Origin: Deltaproteobacteria bacterium
GTDB taxonomy: Bacteria; Lernaellota; Lernaellaia; JACKCT01
Reading direction: 5' to 3'
Assembly (NCBI GenBank): GCA_020633895.1
Contig: JACKCT010000003.1
Location: 310,001-374,000 of the forward strand
Length of the DNA: 64,000 nucleotides
Part shown: piece by piece, positions 15,608-24,622 of the stretch
Layout of the letters: every line of letters starts with the position of its first letter
Position numbering within the stretch: the first letter of the stretch is position 1
Position numbers and translations under genes: made by a program
Notes under the pieces: generated by a model
Databases searched by the model: none
What the model was told of the DNA's origin: nothing
Seen by the model: only the letters and a program-made list of their open reading frames with translations

Positions 15608-16588
15608 ATGAGCGAAGGCGGATCGGGTCACGATAGCGCGGTGGGGTCGGTCCCCCATCGATCGGTGCTCCTGGAAGAATCGATGCATTGGCTCGATGTG
15701 CGGCCCGAGGGCGTCTACCTGGACGCCACCTGCGGCGCCGGCGGACACACCGAAGCCATTGCCAAGCGCCTGACGACCGGCCGGGTTATCGCCCTGGATC
15801 GGGACGAACAGGCGCTGCGCATCGCCGGCGAACGCCTCGCCCCTTACGGCGACAAGGTCCGGCTGGTGCATGCCCCCTTCTCGGACGCCGAACGGATCTT
15901 TGAAGATTTCAAACTGGATCGCGTCGACGGCGCGTTGGCGGACCTGGGTGTCTCGTCCATGCAGCTCGACAACCCGGAGCGGGGGTTCTCCTTCGCCGGG
16001 AACGAGCCGCTGGACATGCGCATGGATCCCACGCGCGGCGAGGCGGCCTGGCGGGTTTTGCAGACCTGGCCGGAGGCCGAAATCGCCCGCGTGCTGTTCG
16101 AATACGGCGAGGAGCGCTTCTCCCGCCGCATCGCCAAACGCATCGTCGAGCAGCGCCGGGGCGCCGAACCCTTCACGGGGCAAAGCCTGCGACAACTGAT
16201 CGTCGAGGCCCTGCCCGCCAAGGCGAGGCATCAGAAAATCGACCCGGCGACGCGATCCTTTCAGGGCCTGCGCATTGCGATCAATCGGGAACTGGAGGAA
16301 CTCGAAACCTTCCTGGACACCCTGGTGACGCGATGCCGACCCGGCGGACGGATTGTCGTGATCAGCTTCCACTCCCTGGAAGACCGCATCGTCAAACGAC
16401 GATTTCGCGATTGGTCCAAGCCGGAATACGGCCCCTCCGAAGGCCCCCCGGCCCCCGCGACGCGCCCTGTCCTGGTGCGCGTGCTGACGCGAAAGCCGGT
16501 GACGCCCTCGGACGGCGAGATCGAGGCCAACCCCCGAGCCCGTAGCGCCAAGCTGCGAGCCGCCGAGGTTCTCGGATCCGCCGAATAA
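15608..16588 (+). CDS. rsmH: 16S rRNA m4C1402 methyltransferase RsmH (MraW)
   Basis: A 326-residue S-adenosylmethionine-dependent enzyme that methylates the N4 of C1402 in 16S rRNA. Family blocks are present in order: PHRSVLLEESM at the N-terminus, the SAM loop DATCGAGGHTEAI (about residue 39), ADLGVSSMQLDNPERGFSF (about 113), and the C-terminal ISFHSLEDRIVKRRFR. It follows mraZ by 3 bases, as in most dcw clusters. The 184-base gap to ftsL is longer than other gaps in this operon and holds two hairpins. Confidence 0.97.
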   Translation: MSEGGSGHDSAVGSVPHRSVLLEESMHWLDVRPEGVYLDATCGAGGHTEAIAKRLTTGRVIALDRDEQALRIAGERLAPYGDKVRLVHAPFSDAERIFEDFKLDRVDGALADLGVSSMQLDNPERGFSFAGNEPLDMRMDPTRGEAAWRVLQTWPEAEIARVLFEYGEERFSRRIAKRIVEQRRGAEPFTGQSLRQLIVEALPAKARHQKIDPATRSFQGLRIAINRELEELETFLDTLVTRCRPGGRIVVISFHSLEDRIVKRRFRDWSKPEYGPSEGPPAPATRPVLVRVLTRKPVTPSDGEIEANPRARSAKLRAAEVLGSAE

Positions 16589-16603
16589 ATGCATTGGCCG
16601 CCT

Positions 16604-16684
16604 CTCGCGCCCCCTTTTCGCGCGAGCGCCCGACGGCGACGCGGCATGACAAATGGACAGCAAGGCGCTTCATGCGAAAGCGCC
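16604..16684 (+). other. Two hairpins in the rsmH-ftsL spacer
   Basis: CTCGCGC (16604-16610) pairs with GCGCGAG (16620-16626), and GGCGCTT (16664-16670) pairs with AAGCGCC (16678-16684). Neither is followed by a T-run, so they are not standard terminators. They could act in mRNA processing or partial attenuation before the late division genes. Confidence 0.45.
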
Positions 16685-16772
16685 CGACGAATCGACGACG
16701 AAACGACATTTCCAGATTTAACGAGCCTTGCGTTGGGCAAGGTGGTGACGACCGTTTTTGGGGAGGTATCCC

Positions 16773-17132
16773 ATGTCCCGTTATTTGACCATCAACGAAC
16801 GCATGCCCCGACAGCAAACCCGCCCCTATCGGCGCGGCGAGGCGCCCTCGATGCGCTTGTCGTGGAAGGAATGGGTGGCCGGCGCGGCCCTGTTGCTGCT
16901 TTTGCTGGGCGCGGCGCTCCTTTCGGTGTGGAGCAGCGGACGCACGGTCAAGCTGGGCTACGAGATCAGCGTGCAGCACGAGCAGCGCCAGGCCCTGCTC
17001 GATCAGCGCGACAAGCTGCGCGAGAAGATCAAGCACCTGTCGGGCATGAAGCGCCTGTCCGAGATGGCGCCCCAGTACGGCCTGGAATACCCGACGGTCG
17101 ATCAGCAGGTGCGCCTGGACCTCAAACGCTAA
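16773..17132 (+). CDS. ftsL: Cell division protein FtsL
   Basis: A 119-residue bitopic membrane protein: a cytoplasmic basic N-terminus, one membrane helix (VAGAALLLLLLGAALLSVW, about residues 36-54), and a periplasmic coiled coil (about 63-95, rich in Gln/Arg/Asp/Lys with heptad leucines). It should form the FtsQLB scaffold that activates FtsWI. ATG 16773 has a GGGAGG ribosome site 6 bases before, so a start further upstream is unlikely. Sequence conservation of FtsL is weak, and the call rests on size, topology and its place between rsmH and ftsI. Confidence 0.88.
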   Translation: MSRYLTINERMPRQQTRPYRRGEAPSMRLSWKEWVAGAALLLLLLGAALLSVWSSGRTVKLGYEISVQHEQRQALLDQRDKLREKIKHLSGMKRLSEMAPQYGLEYPTVDQQVRLDLKR

Positions 17133-17214
17133 GCGATCAAAGGGCGTCGCGGATACGGCGATCTTCCGCGATGCCCAAGACACCCGGCCCGGATCGCCTT
17201 GGTTTTTCTTGACG

Positions 17215-19269
17215 ATGAATTTCGACCCAAGCGGCAAAACCTCCATGTGGCGAAAGAAAAACAATCGACGGCGAATTGCGGCCCGCACGGCGCGCAGCCC
17301 CTTCGAGGTGCGCACGCTGTTCGTGTTGGGCGGCTTCGTCCTGTTGATGCTGGTGCTGCTGGGCCGTGCGTTTCAATTGCAGATCCTCGACCACGAGCGC
17401 TGGACCAAGCTGGCCAAACAGATTCAAGGCAAGGAAGAGTTGCTCACCTTGCGCCGGGGCCCCATCCTGGACCGCAACGGCGAGGCCCTGGCCTTCTCTT
17501 TCGACCTGGATTCCATCTACGCCGAGCCCAAGCGCATCGAGGACCCCGCGGCCACGGCGGCGGCGCTGGCCAAGGCGCTGGGCCTGCCCGAGGATAAGCT
17601 GCGCGAGAAACTTTCCACCGATCGCTGGTTCGCGTGGGTCAAACGTCGTGTGCCGCCCGAGGAGAGCGCCCGCGTCGACGGCCTGGGCCTGACGGGCGTC
17701 GGCCGGGTGAAGGAGTCCTCCCGCCGCTACCCCAACGGTGAGTTGGCGGCGAACATCCTGGGCTTCGTGGGAATGGACGCCGAAGGGCTCGAAGGCCTGG
17801 AGTTCAAATACGACGACGCCCTGCGCGGCGAGGCCGGGCACCTGTACGGCGAGCGGGACGCCTACGGGAATATGTTCTTTCCCGACGGCGTGAAGTTCGT
17901 GAACTCCACCATGGGCGGCTCGTTGCGCCTGACCATCGACACGAAAATCCAATATTTCCTGGAACAGGCCCTGGACGAGGGTTACGCCGCCACGCACGCC
18001 AAGCGGGTGCTGGGCATCGTCATGGATCCGAACACCGGCGAAATCCTGGCGCTGGCCCAGCGGCCGTCCTTCGCGCCGGAAAACGGCCCCAAGGCCCCCA
18101 GCGACGTGCGTCTCAATCATACGGTGACAACGGTCTTCGAGCCGGGCAGCACCATGAAACCCTTCGTGATCGCCGGTGCGCTGGAGGACCGTCTGGTTCG
18201 TCCGAACGACACCATCTTTTGCGAGAACGGCAGCATGGCCGTGGGCTCCCACATCGTGCATGACGCCCATCATTACGGACAGCTCACCGTCTCCCAGGTG
18301 GTCTCCAAAAGCAGCAACATCGGGACCGCCAAGATCGCCTTCCAGATGGGCGGCGAGCGGCTGCACGATTGGCTGTCGTCCTTCGGCATGGGCCACCGCA
18401 CCGGCATCGAGATCCCCGGCGAGAGCCCGGGCATCCTGACCGACGCGGGCGACTGGCGCAAAATCCACATCTCCAACGTCGCCTTCGGCCAGGGCATCGC
18501 GGTCAGCCCCTTGCAGATGGTCTCGGGCCTGTCGGCCCTGGTCAACGGCGGCAAGCTGATGCGCCCCTACGTGGTCGCCGAGGTGCGTGACTCGGGGGGC
18601 ATCGTCGTCGAGCGCCACAACCCCCAGATCCTGCGCCAGGTCATCGCCAAGGAGACGAGCTGGGAGATCACCAAGATGATGGCCGACGTCACCAAGGAAG
18701 GCGGCACCGGCACCCGCGCCGCCCTGGCCGGATACACGGTGGCCGGCAAGACGGGCACGGCCCAGAAGGTGGACACGGTCCGCAAGATCTACCACCCCAC
18801 CGCCCGTATTGCCTCCTTCATGGGCGCCGTGCCGGCCGAAAAGCCGCGCATCGCCTCCATCATCGTGGTCGACGACCCTCAGGGGCCCCAATACATGAAA
18901 TACGGCGGCGTGGCCGCCGCGCCGATCTTCCGCCAGATGGCTTCGCGGACCATGAACTACCTGGACGCCGGCGGCACCACCACCGGCCCCGAGCCGAGCC
19001 TGGAGAAGATCCTCAAGGTCGCCATGGCCGAACGCACCGACGCGCCCGAACCGGCGGCCGTGATCGAGGTTGCCCCCCGCGTCACCGGCGAGGAAGTCGC
19101 CCCGAACCTGGTGGGGCTGACGATTCGCGACGTGGTGCAACTGGCCGGGCGCCAGAATCTGCGACTGTCGATGATCGGCACGGGCATCGCCGTGCGCCAG
19201 GAGCCTTCGCCGGGGCACGCCCTGGGCGAGGACCGAAAGATTCGCGTCACCTTCGACCCGAACGGATAA
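17215..19269 (+). CDS. ftsI: Septal peptidoglycan transpeptidase FtsI (PBP3) with PASTA domain
   Basis: A 684-residue class B penicillin-binding protein that crosslinks septal peptidoglycan. It has a cytoplasmic basic tail and a membrane helix (FVLGGFVLLMLVLLGRAF), a dimerisation/pedestal domain, then the transpeptidase domain with all three motifs: STMK (in EPGSTMKPF, about residue 316), SSN (SKSSNIGTAK) and KTG (AGKTGTAQK). The last 65 residues (APNLVGLTIRDVVQLAGR onward) are a PASTA domain, a feature of deltaproteobacterial and Gram-positive homologues but not of E. coli FtsI. I chose ATG 17215; ATG 17245 (MWRKKNNRRR) is possible. It ends 1 base before murE. Confidence 0.95.
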   Translation: MNFDPSGKTSMWRKKNNRRRIAARTARSPFEVRTLFVLGGFVLLMLVLLGRAFQLQILDHERWTKLAKQIQGKEELLTLRRGPILDRNGEALAFSFDLDSIYAEPKRIEDPAATAAALAKALGLPEDKLREKLSTDRWFAWVKRRVPPEESARVDGLGLTGVGRVKESSRRYPNGELAANILGFVGMDAEGLEGLEFKYDDALRGEAGHLYGERDAYGNMFFPDGVKFVNSTMGGSLRLTIDTKIQYFLEQALDEGYAATHAKRVLGIVMDPNTGEILALAQRPSFAPENGPKAPSDVRLNHTVTTVFEPGSTMKPFVIAGALEDRLVRPNDTIFCENGSMAVGSHIVHDAHHYGQLTVSQVVSKSSNIGTAKIAFQMGGERLHDWLSSFGMGHRTGIEIPGESPGILTDAGDWRKIHISNVAFGQGIAVSPLQMVSGLSALVNGGKLMRPYVVAEVRDSGGIVVERHNPQILRQVIAKETSWEITKMMADVTKEGGTGTRAALAGYTVAGKTGTAQKVDTVRKIYHPTARIASFMGAVPAEKPRIASIIVVDDPQGPQYMKYGGVAAAPIFRQMASRTMNYLDAGGTTTGPEPSLEKILKVAMAERTDAPEPAAVIEVAPRVTGEEVAPNLVGLTIRDVVQLAGRQNLRLSMIGTGIAVRQEPSPGHALGEDRKIRVTFDPNG

Positions 19270-19270
19270 A

Positions 19271-20803
19271 ATGCAGCTTCGTGAAATCGCATCGCTGGTG
19301 AACGGTCAACTCTACGCGGGACACGACGTGGAGATCGAACGGATCACCCTCGACTCGCGCAACGTGCGCCCGGGCTCGTTGTTCGCCGCGGTGGTCGACC
19401 CCATGCGCAACGGCGAGCACTACATCGAGCACGCCCTGGACGCGGGCGCCGAAGCGGTGCTGGCCGCGCGGGAAGTGGAGACGTACGGCCGGCCGATTCT
19501 GGTGGTCGACGACGTGCGCGAGGCCCTGGCGAAAACCGCCCACATGCTCACCGGACATCCGACGCACGACATGCTGCTCGTCGGCATCACCGGCACCAAC
19601 GGCAAGACGAGCCTGGCCTATCTGCTGGAAGCGATCCTCACCGCCGCCGGCCACTCGGTGGGCGTCATCGGCACCGTCACCCATCGTTTCGCCGGCAAGG
19701 TCATCCCCGCCGCCAACACGACCCCCGAGGCGCCGGATCTGGCCGACCTGCTCTGGGCGATGAAGGACGCGGAGGTCTCGGCGGTGGTCATGGAAGTCAG
19801 CAGCCATGCCCTGGCCTTGTCCCGCGTCACCGGCTGCGAATTCAACGCCGCGATTTTCACCAATCTGACGCGCGACCATATCGACTTTCACCTGGACATG
19901 GACCGCTACGCCACCGCCAAGGCCCGGCTGTTCTCCGAGCATCTGACCGACGACCCCAATCTGGCCGTCGTCAATTGGGACGATGAATATTGCAACGAGG
20001 TCCTTCGGGCGGCCGGCGGGAAATTCGTCCAGACCTACGGCATGTCCGAAGGCACCGACTTTCACATCGTCGACGCGGTGGCCGACCGCAAGGGTGTGCG
20101 CCTGCGCCTGACCACGCCGGAAGGCGACCTGGAATTCGCCAGCACGCTGCTGGGTCCCTTCCAGGCCTACAACATCGCCGCGGCCGCCGCGACGGCGCTC
20201 AACCTGGGCGTCGCGCCGGACACGATCGTTCAGGCCGTCCGGAACTTCCGCGCCGTGCCCGGCCGCATGGAGCCCGTACCCGATCCGGACGTGACGGTGC
20301 TGGTGGATTACGCCCACACCCCCGACGCCCTGGTCAACGTGGTCGGCGCGGCGCGGGCGCTGACCGAAGGGCGGCTGTTCACCGTCTTCGGCTGCGGCGG
20401 CGATCGGGACCGAGGCAAGCGCCCGATGATGGCCAAGGCCGCCGCCACCGAGTCGGATATCTGCGTTGTCACCTCGGACAATCCTCGCACCGAAAAGGCC
20501 GACGAGATCATCGAGGACGTCCTTAACGGGCTGAATCTGGTGGGCATGGATCGGCTGGATGCCTCGACGCTGGCTGCCTACCGGGGCAACAACGGCTTTG
20601 TGGTCGAACCGGATCGACGCAAGGCCATCGCCATGGCCATCGCCGCGGCCCAGGCGGGCGACCTGGTGCTCATCGCCGGCAAGGGCCACGAGGATTATCA
20701 GATCATCGGTCGTGAAAAGATCCATCTGGACGACCGGGAAGAGGCGGCGGCGGCCCTGGCGGCCCGGCGTGTGATGGGCGGACGATCGGGGGCGGACTTA
20801 TGA
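19271..20803 (+). CDS. murE: UDP-MurNAc-tripeptide ligase MurE (meso-diaminopimelate type)
   Basis: A 510-residue cytoplasmic Mur ligase that adds the third amino acid to UDP-MurNAc-L-Ala-D-Glu. The ATP loop is GITGTNGKTS (about residues 104-113), followed by the central-domain EVSSHAL and NLTRDHIDFH. The C-terminal SDNPRTE carries the DNPR signature that selects meso-diaminopimelate rather than lysine, so the wall is DAP-type. It starts 1 base after ftsI and overlaps murF by ATGA. Confidence 0.97.
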   Translation: MQLREIASLVNGQLYAGHDVEIERITLDSRNVRPGSLFAAVVDPMRNGEHYIEHALDAGAEAVLAAREVETYGRPILVVDDVREALAKTAHMLTGHPTHDMLLVGITGTNGKTSLAYLLEAILTAAGHSVGVIGTVTHRFAGKVIPAANTTPEAPDLADLLWAMKDAEVSAVVMEVSSHALALSRVTGCEFNAAIFTNLTRDHIDFHLDMDRYATAKARLFSEHLTDDPNLAVVNWDDEYCNEVLRAAGGKFVQTYGMSEGTDFHIVDAVADRKGVRLRLTTPEGDLEFASTLLGPFQAYNIAAAAATALNLGVAPDTIVQAVRNFRAVPGRMEPVPDPDVTVLVDYAHTPDALVNVVGAARALTEGRLFTVFGCGGDRDRGKRPMMAKAAATESDICVVTSDNPRTEKADEIIEDVLNGLNLVGMDRLDASTLAAYRGNNGFVVEPDRRKAIAMAIAAAQAGDLVLIAGKGHEDYQIIGREKIHLDDREEAAAALAARRVMGGRSGADL

Positions 20804-22203
20804 TCGCCCGCAATCTCCAATGGGCCTGCGACGCCGTCTCCGGCCGATTCCTAGGCGACAACGACCGCTGCCCCACCCGCGCGTTTCGCGGCGTCTCCAC
20901 CGACACCCGCAAGGTGCGACCGGGCGAACTATTCGTCGCCCTCTCCGGCCCCAATTTCGACGCCCACGACTTCGTCGGCCAGGCCCTGTCGTCGGGCGCG
21001 CCGGGGGCGGTGGTCCGCGAGCAATACCGACACGAAGGCGAACCGGCCGACGGCTGTCTGATCGGCGTGGACGACCCGCTGACGGCCCTGGGCGATCTGG
21101 CGCGGGCTCATCGGCGGGACTACGACATCCCCGTCGTCGCGATCACCGGATCCATGGGCAAGACGACCACCAAGGAGATGATCGGCGCGATCCTGCGCGT
21201 TCACTTCGGGCGCGTCCTGGTCACGCAAGGCAATCTCAACAACCGGGTCGGCCTGCCGTTGACGATCTTCGGCCTGGAGCCGGATCACGACGCCGCCGTG
21301 CTGGAAATGGGCATGAGCGAGCCCGGCGAAATCCGGGAGCTGGCGCGGATCGGCGAGCCGACGATCGGTGTCGTCACGAACGTGGCGGAGGTGCATCTGG
21401 AGGTGCTGCCCGACGCGGATGCGATCGCCGAGGCCAAGGCGGAACTGCTCGAGGCCTTCACCGAAAACCACACGGCGATTCTCAACGCCGACGACGCCCG
21501 CGTCCTGGCGATGGGCCGGAACAAACCCTTTGCGGTGCGCACCTTCGGCCTGGCCGACGGCGCTGACTGCCGGGCGACCGACATCCAAACGCGCGGCAAG
21601 GAAGGCGTTTCGTTCACGCTGCATCTGTCGGGCGAGACGCGGGACGTGCGTCTGTCGATCGTGGGGCGTCACAACGTGTCCAACGCCCTGGCCGCCGCCC
21701 TGACCGGTCGAACGGTGGGTGCGAGCCTGGACGAGATCGTCACCGGGCTGGAGAGCTTCCGTCCCGCCGACAAGCGTTCGTGCGTGCTGCGCCTGCGCGG
21801 CGCGTGCGTCATCGACGACACCTACAACGCCAACCCGTCCAGCATGCGCGCGGCCCTGGCGACGCTCACCGACCTGTCCCACGACCTGCGCCGTGTCGCC
21901 GTGCTCGGCGAGATGAAGGAGCTGGGTGTCAAAGCCGCCGCGGCTCACCGCGACCTGGGCATCGCCGCCGCGGAGGCGGGGGTGCATCGACTGATCGTGA
22001 TTGGACCGTACGCCGGCCAGGTGGCCGAGGGCGCCGAGGAGGCCGGATTGGACAAAGAGGCAATCACCATTGCCCAAACGCACGACGAAATCGTCGCCCT
22101 GCTTCGCGATGAGCTGACGGATAAAGACGCGGTGCTCATCAAGGGCTCGCGGGGCGCGCGCATGGAAAAAGTCGTCGAGGGCCTGCGGGAGGGCGGCAAC
22201 TGA
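20800..22203 (+). CDS. murF: UDP-MurNAc-tripeptide--D-Ala-D-Ala ligase MurF
   Basis: A 467-residue cytoplasmic ligase that attaches D-Ala-D-Ala to complete the pentapeptide. It has the N-terminal uridine-binding segment (STDTRKVRPGELFVAL), the ATP loop GSMGKTTTKEM (about residue 113), GNLNNRVGLPLTI, and the C-terminal DDTYNANPSSM typical of MurF. Starts with ATG overlapping the murE stop and ends overlapping the mraY ATG by one base (TGATG), so translation along the cluster is coupled. Confidence 0.97.
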   Translation: MIARNLQWACDAVSGRFLGDNDRCPTRAFRGVSTDTRKVRPGELFVALSGPNFDAHDFVGQALSSGAPGAVVREQYRHEGEPADGCLIGVDDPLTALGDLARAHRRDYDIPVVAITGSMGKTTTKEMIGAILRVHFGRVLVTQGNLNNRVGLPLTIFGLEPDHDAAVLEMGMSEPGEIRELARIGEPTIGVVTNVAEVHLEVLPDADAIAEAKAELLEAFTENHTAILNADDARVLAMGRNKPFAVRTFGLADGADCRATDIQTRGKEGVSFTLHLSGETRDVRLSIVGRHNVSNALAAALTGRTVGASLDEIVTGLESFRPADKRSCVLRLRGACVIDDTYNANPSSMRAALATLTDLSHDLRRVAVLGEMKELGVKAAAAHRDLGIAAAEAGVHRLIVIGPYAGQVAEGAEEAGLDKEAITIAQTHDEIVALLRDELTDKDAVLIKGSRGARMEKVVEGLREGGN

Positions 22204-23279
22204 TGCTCTACCACCTGCTTGTCCCTCTCTCCAAATACGACTCGTTCAGCGCCTTCAACGTGGTGCGCTATCTGACATTCCGCACGGCCCTGGCGGCGCT
22301 GACGGCGATGTTCCTCAGCTTCATTCTGGGCCCGCCGCTCATCCGCCGCCTGACGGCCATGAAAGTCGGCCAGACCATCCGCAACGACGGCCCGGAGGCC
22401 CATCTGTCCAAGGCCGGCACGCCCACCATGGGCGGCAGCCTGATCGTCATGGCGATCCTCATCCCCGCCCTGCTCTGGAGCGACCTGGCCAGCCTGTATT
22501 TCTGGGCGGTGTTCGTGGTGATCGTGGGATTCGCCGCCGTGGGTTTCATCGACGACTACCTGAAGATCAAGCGCAAAAAGGGCATCACGGCCAAGCAAAA
22601 GCTGCTGGGCCAGATCCTGTTCGGCACCCTGGCGGCGATCATGATCTACGCCGAGAAAGACTTCACCACCGCGATGACGGTGCCGTTCTTTAAGAACGTG
22701 TCCATCGAGTTGGGCGCGCTCTACATCCCGGTGATCGCGTTCATCATCGTGGGTACGTCCAACGCCGTGAACCTCACCGACGGCCTGGACGGCCTGGCCA
22801 TCGGCCCGACGATGATCGCCGCCGGCACCTTCACGCTGCTGGCCTACGTGGCCGGTCACGCACGCATCGCCGACTATCTGCAGATCCACTACGTGGCCGG
22901 AGCGGGAAATCTGTCGATCATCTCGGCCACGATCATCGGCGCGGGCCTGGGCTTTTTGTGGTTCAACACCTACCCGGCCCAGGTGTTCATGGGCGACGTA
23001 GGTTCCCTGCCCCTGGGCGGCGCGCTGGGCGCCCTGGCGTGCATCACGAAAAACGAACTGTTGCTCGTCGTCATCGGCGGCATCTTCGTGATGGAGACCG
23101 TCAGCGTGATCGTGCAAGTGGTCAGCTTCAAGCTCACCGGCAAGCGCGTGTTCGCCATGGCGCCGATTCATCATCACTACGAACTCAAGGGCTGGGCGGA
23201 GCCGAAGATCATCGTCCGGTTCTGGATCATCGCGATCATTCTGGCGTTGGTGTCGCTGACGTCCCTGAAGCTGAGGTAG
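22203..23279 (+). CDS. mraY: Phospho-MurNAc-pentapeptide transferase MraY
   Basis: A 358-residue polytopic membrane enzyme with about ten helices. It transfers phospho-MurNAc-pentapeptide to undecaprenyl phosphate, giving lipid I. Catalytic and family motifs are present: TPTMGG, the Asp pair in GFIDDYLKIK (about residue 115), NLTDGLDGLA, the active-site FMGDVGSLPLGG, and the C-terminal APIHHHYEL. Its length matches the E. coli enzyme. It overlaps murF by one base and is 2 bases before murD. Confidence 0.98.
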   Translation: MLYHLLVPLSKYDSFSAFNVVRYLTFRTALAALTAMFLSFILGPPLIRRLTAMKVGQTIRNDGPEAHLSKAGTPTMGGSLIVMAILIPALLWSDLASLYFWAVFVVIVGFAAVGFIDDYLKIKRKKGITAKQKLLGQILFGTLAAIMIYAEKDFTTAMTVPFFKNVSIELGALYIPVIAFIIVGTSNAVNLTDGLDGLAIGPTMIAAGTFTLLAYVAGHARIADYLQIHYVAGAGNLSIISATIIGAGLGFLWFNTYPAQVFMGDVGSLPLGGALGALACITKNELLLVVIGGIFVMETVSVIVQVVSFKLTGKRVFAMAPIHHHYELKGWAEPKIIVRFWIIAIILALVSLTSLKLR

Positions 23280-23281
23280 GC

Positions 23282-24622
23282 GTGGAACTGTCCGGCAAAA
23301 ACGTGCTCGTCGTCGGTCTGGCCCGTTCGGGCGTGGCGGCGTTGCGTCTGCTGTCGGCCAAGGGCGCGCGCCTGCGGGTGATCGACTCGGCCTCCGGCGA
23401 TGTGCTCGGTGAACGGCTGGAAATCGCCCAATCCTTGGCCGAGGAAGTCGCCGTCGGCCGCTCCGAGCCGGGCTGGTACACCGACGCCGACCTGATCGTC
23501 GTTTCCCCCGGCGTGCCCCTGGCGCGGCCGGATTTCCAGCGCGCCGCGGACAAGGGCGTACCGATCGTCTCCGAGGTGGAACTGGCCTCGTGGTTTATCG
23601 ATATCCCCATCGTCGGCATCACCGGCACCAACGGCAAAAGCACCGTGACCGCGCTGGTCGGCCATCTGCTGCGCTCGTCGGGCAAGCGGCCCTTCGTCGG
23701 CGGCAACTTCGGGCGCCCCCTGTCCGAACTGCCGATGACCGACGAGACCTTCGACGTGGCCGTGGTGGAACTCTCCAGCTTCCAACTGGAAGCCATCGAC
23801 AGGATGCATCCCATCGCTGTGGCCGTGACGAATCTGTCCTTCGATCATCAGGACCGCTACAACGACTTCGCCTCGTATGTGCGGGCGAAGAAAAACGTCT
23901 TTCGGAATATGACCGGCGAGGACACGGCGGTACTCAACTACGACAACACCGCCTCCCGCGAGAACCTCACCGACCTGCCGTGCCGGACGCGCTGGTTTTC
24001 GGTGGACAGCTCGGACGCCCAAGTGCGTCTGCTGGGCGATGAGATCCATATCGACGCCGACGGCTCCGACCTGGAAATCGACGTCTCGGGCTTCCCCCTG
24101 CACGGCCGGCACAACAAGGAAAACCTGCTCGCCGCCGTGGCGCTGGCCCAACTGGCCGGGGCGAAGACCGCCGACATGGCCGAGGCGATCGCCTCCTTCT
24201 CCGGCCTGCCCCACCGCCTGGAGCGCCTGGGCGACGTGGGCGGGGTGCGCTTCGTGAATGACTCGAAGGCGACCTCCCCGGACGCCGTGTCCACGGCGCT
24301 GGAATCGCTGGACGGCCCGCTGATCCTGCTGCTGGGCGGCAAGGACAAGGGCGGCAATTTTCGATCCCTGATCGAATTGATGGAGCAGAAGGTCAAGCTC
24401 GTCGTCACCTTCGGCGAGGCGTCCGAACTGATCGCGTCCCAATTGACCGACCTGGGCCACGTGGTGCCCACGCTGACGCTGGAGGACGCCTTCGCCACCG
24501 CCGTGGGCGAGGCCAAGGACGGCGACACGATTCTGCTGTCCCCCGGTTGCGCCAGCCAGGACGCCTACACCAACTTCGAACATCGCGGCGATCACTTCCG
24601 GGAGCTGGCCCATGCGCTTTGA
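23282..24622 (+). CDS. murD: UDP-MurNAc-L-alanine--D-glutamate ligase MurD
   Basis: A 446-residue cytoplasmic ligase that adds D-glutamate. It has the N-terminal nucleotide-binding segment VLVVGLARSGVAALRLL, the ATP loop GITGTNGKSTVTAL (about residue 114), FDHQDRYNDF, and GGKDKGGNF near the C-terminus. I start at GTG 23282, 2 bases after mraY and just behind GAGG; longer frames run through mraY and are not real. The 3' end overlaps ftsW by 11 bases. Confidence 0.97.
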   Translation: MELSGKNVLVVGLARSGVAALRLLSAKGARLRVIDSASGDVLGERLEIAQSLAEEVAVGRSEPGWYTDADLIVVSPGVPLARPDFQRAADKGVPIVSEVELASWFIDIPIVGITGTNGKSTVTALVGHLLRSSGKRPFVGGNFGRPLSELPMTDETFDVAVVELSSFQLEAIDRMHPIAVAVTNLSFDHQDRYNDFASYVRAKKNVFRNMTGEDTAVLNYDNTASRENLTDLPCRTRWFSVDSSDAQVRLLGDEIHIDADGSDLEIDVSGFPLHGRHNKENLLAAVALAQLAGAKTADMAEAIASFSGLPHRLERLGDVGGVRFVNDSKATSPDAVSTALESLDGPLILLLGGKDKGGNFRSLIELMEQKVKLVVTFGEASELIASQLTDLGHVVPTLTLEDAFATAVGEAKDGDTILLSPGCASQDAYTNFEHRGDHFRELAHAL

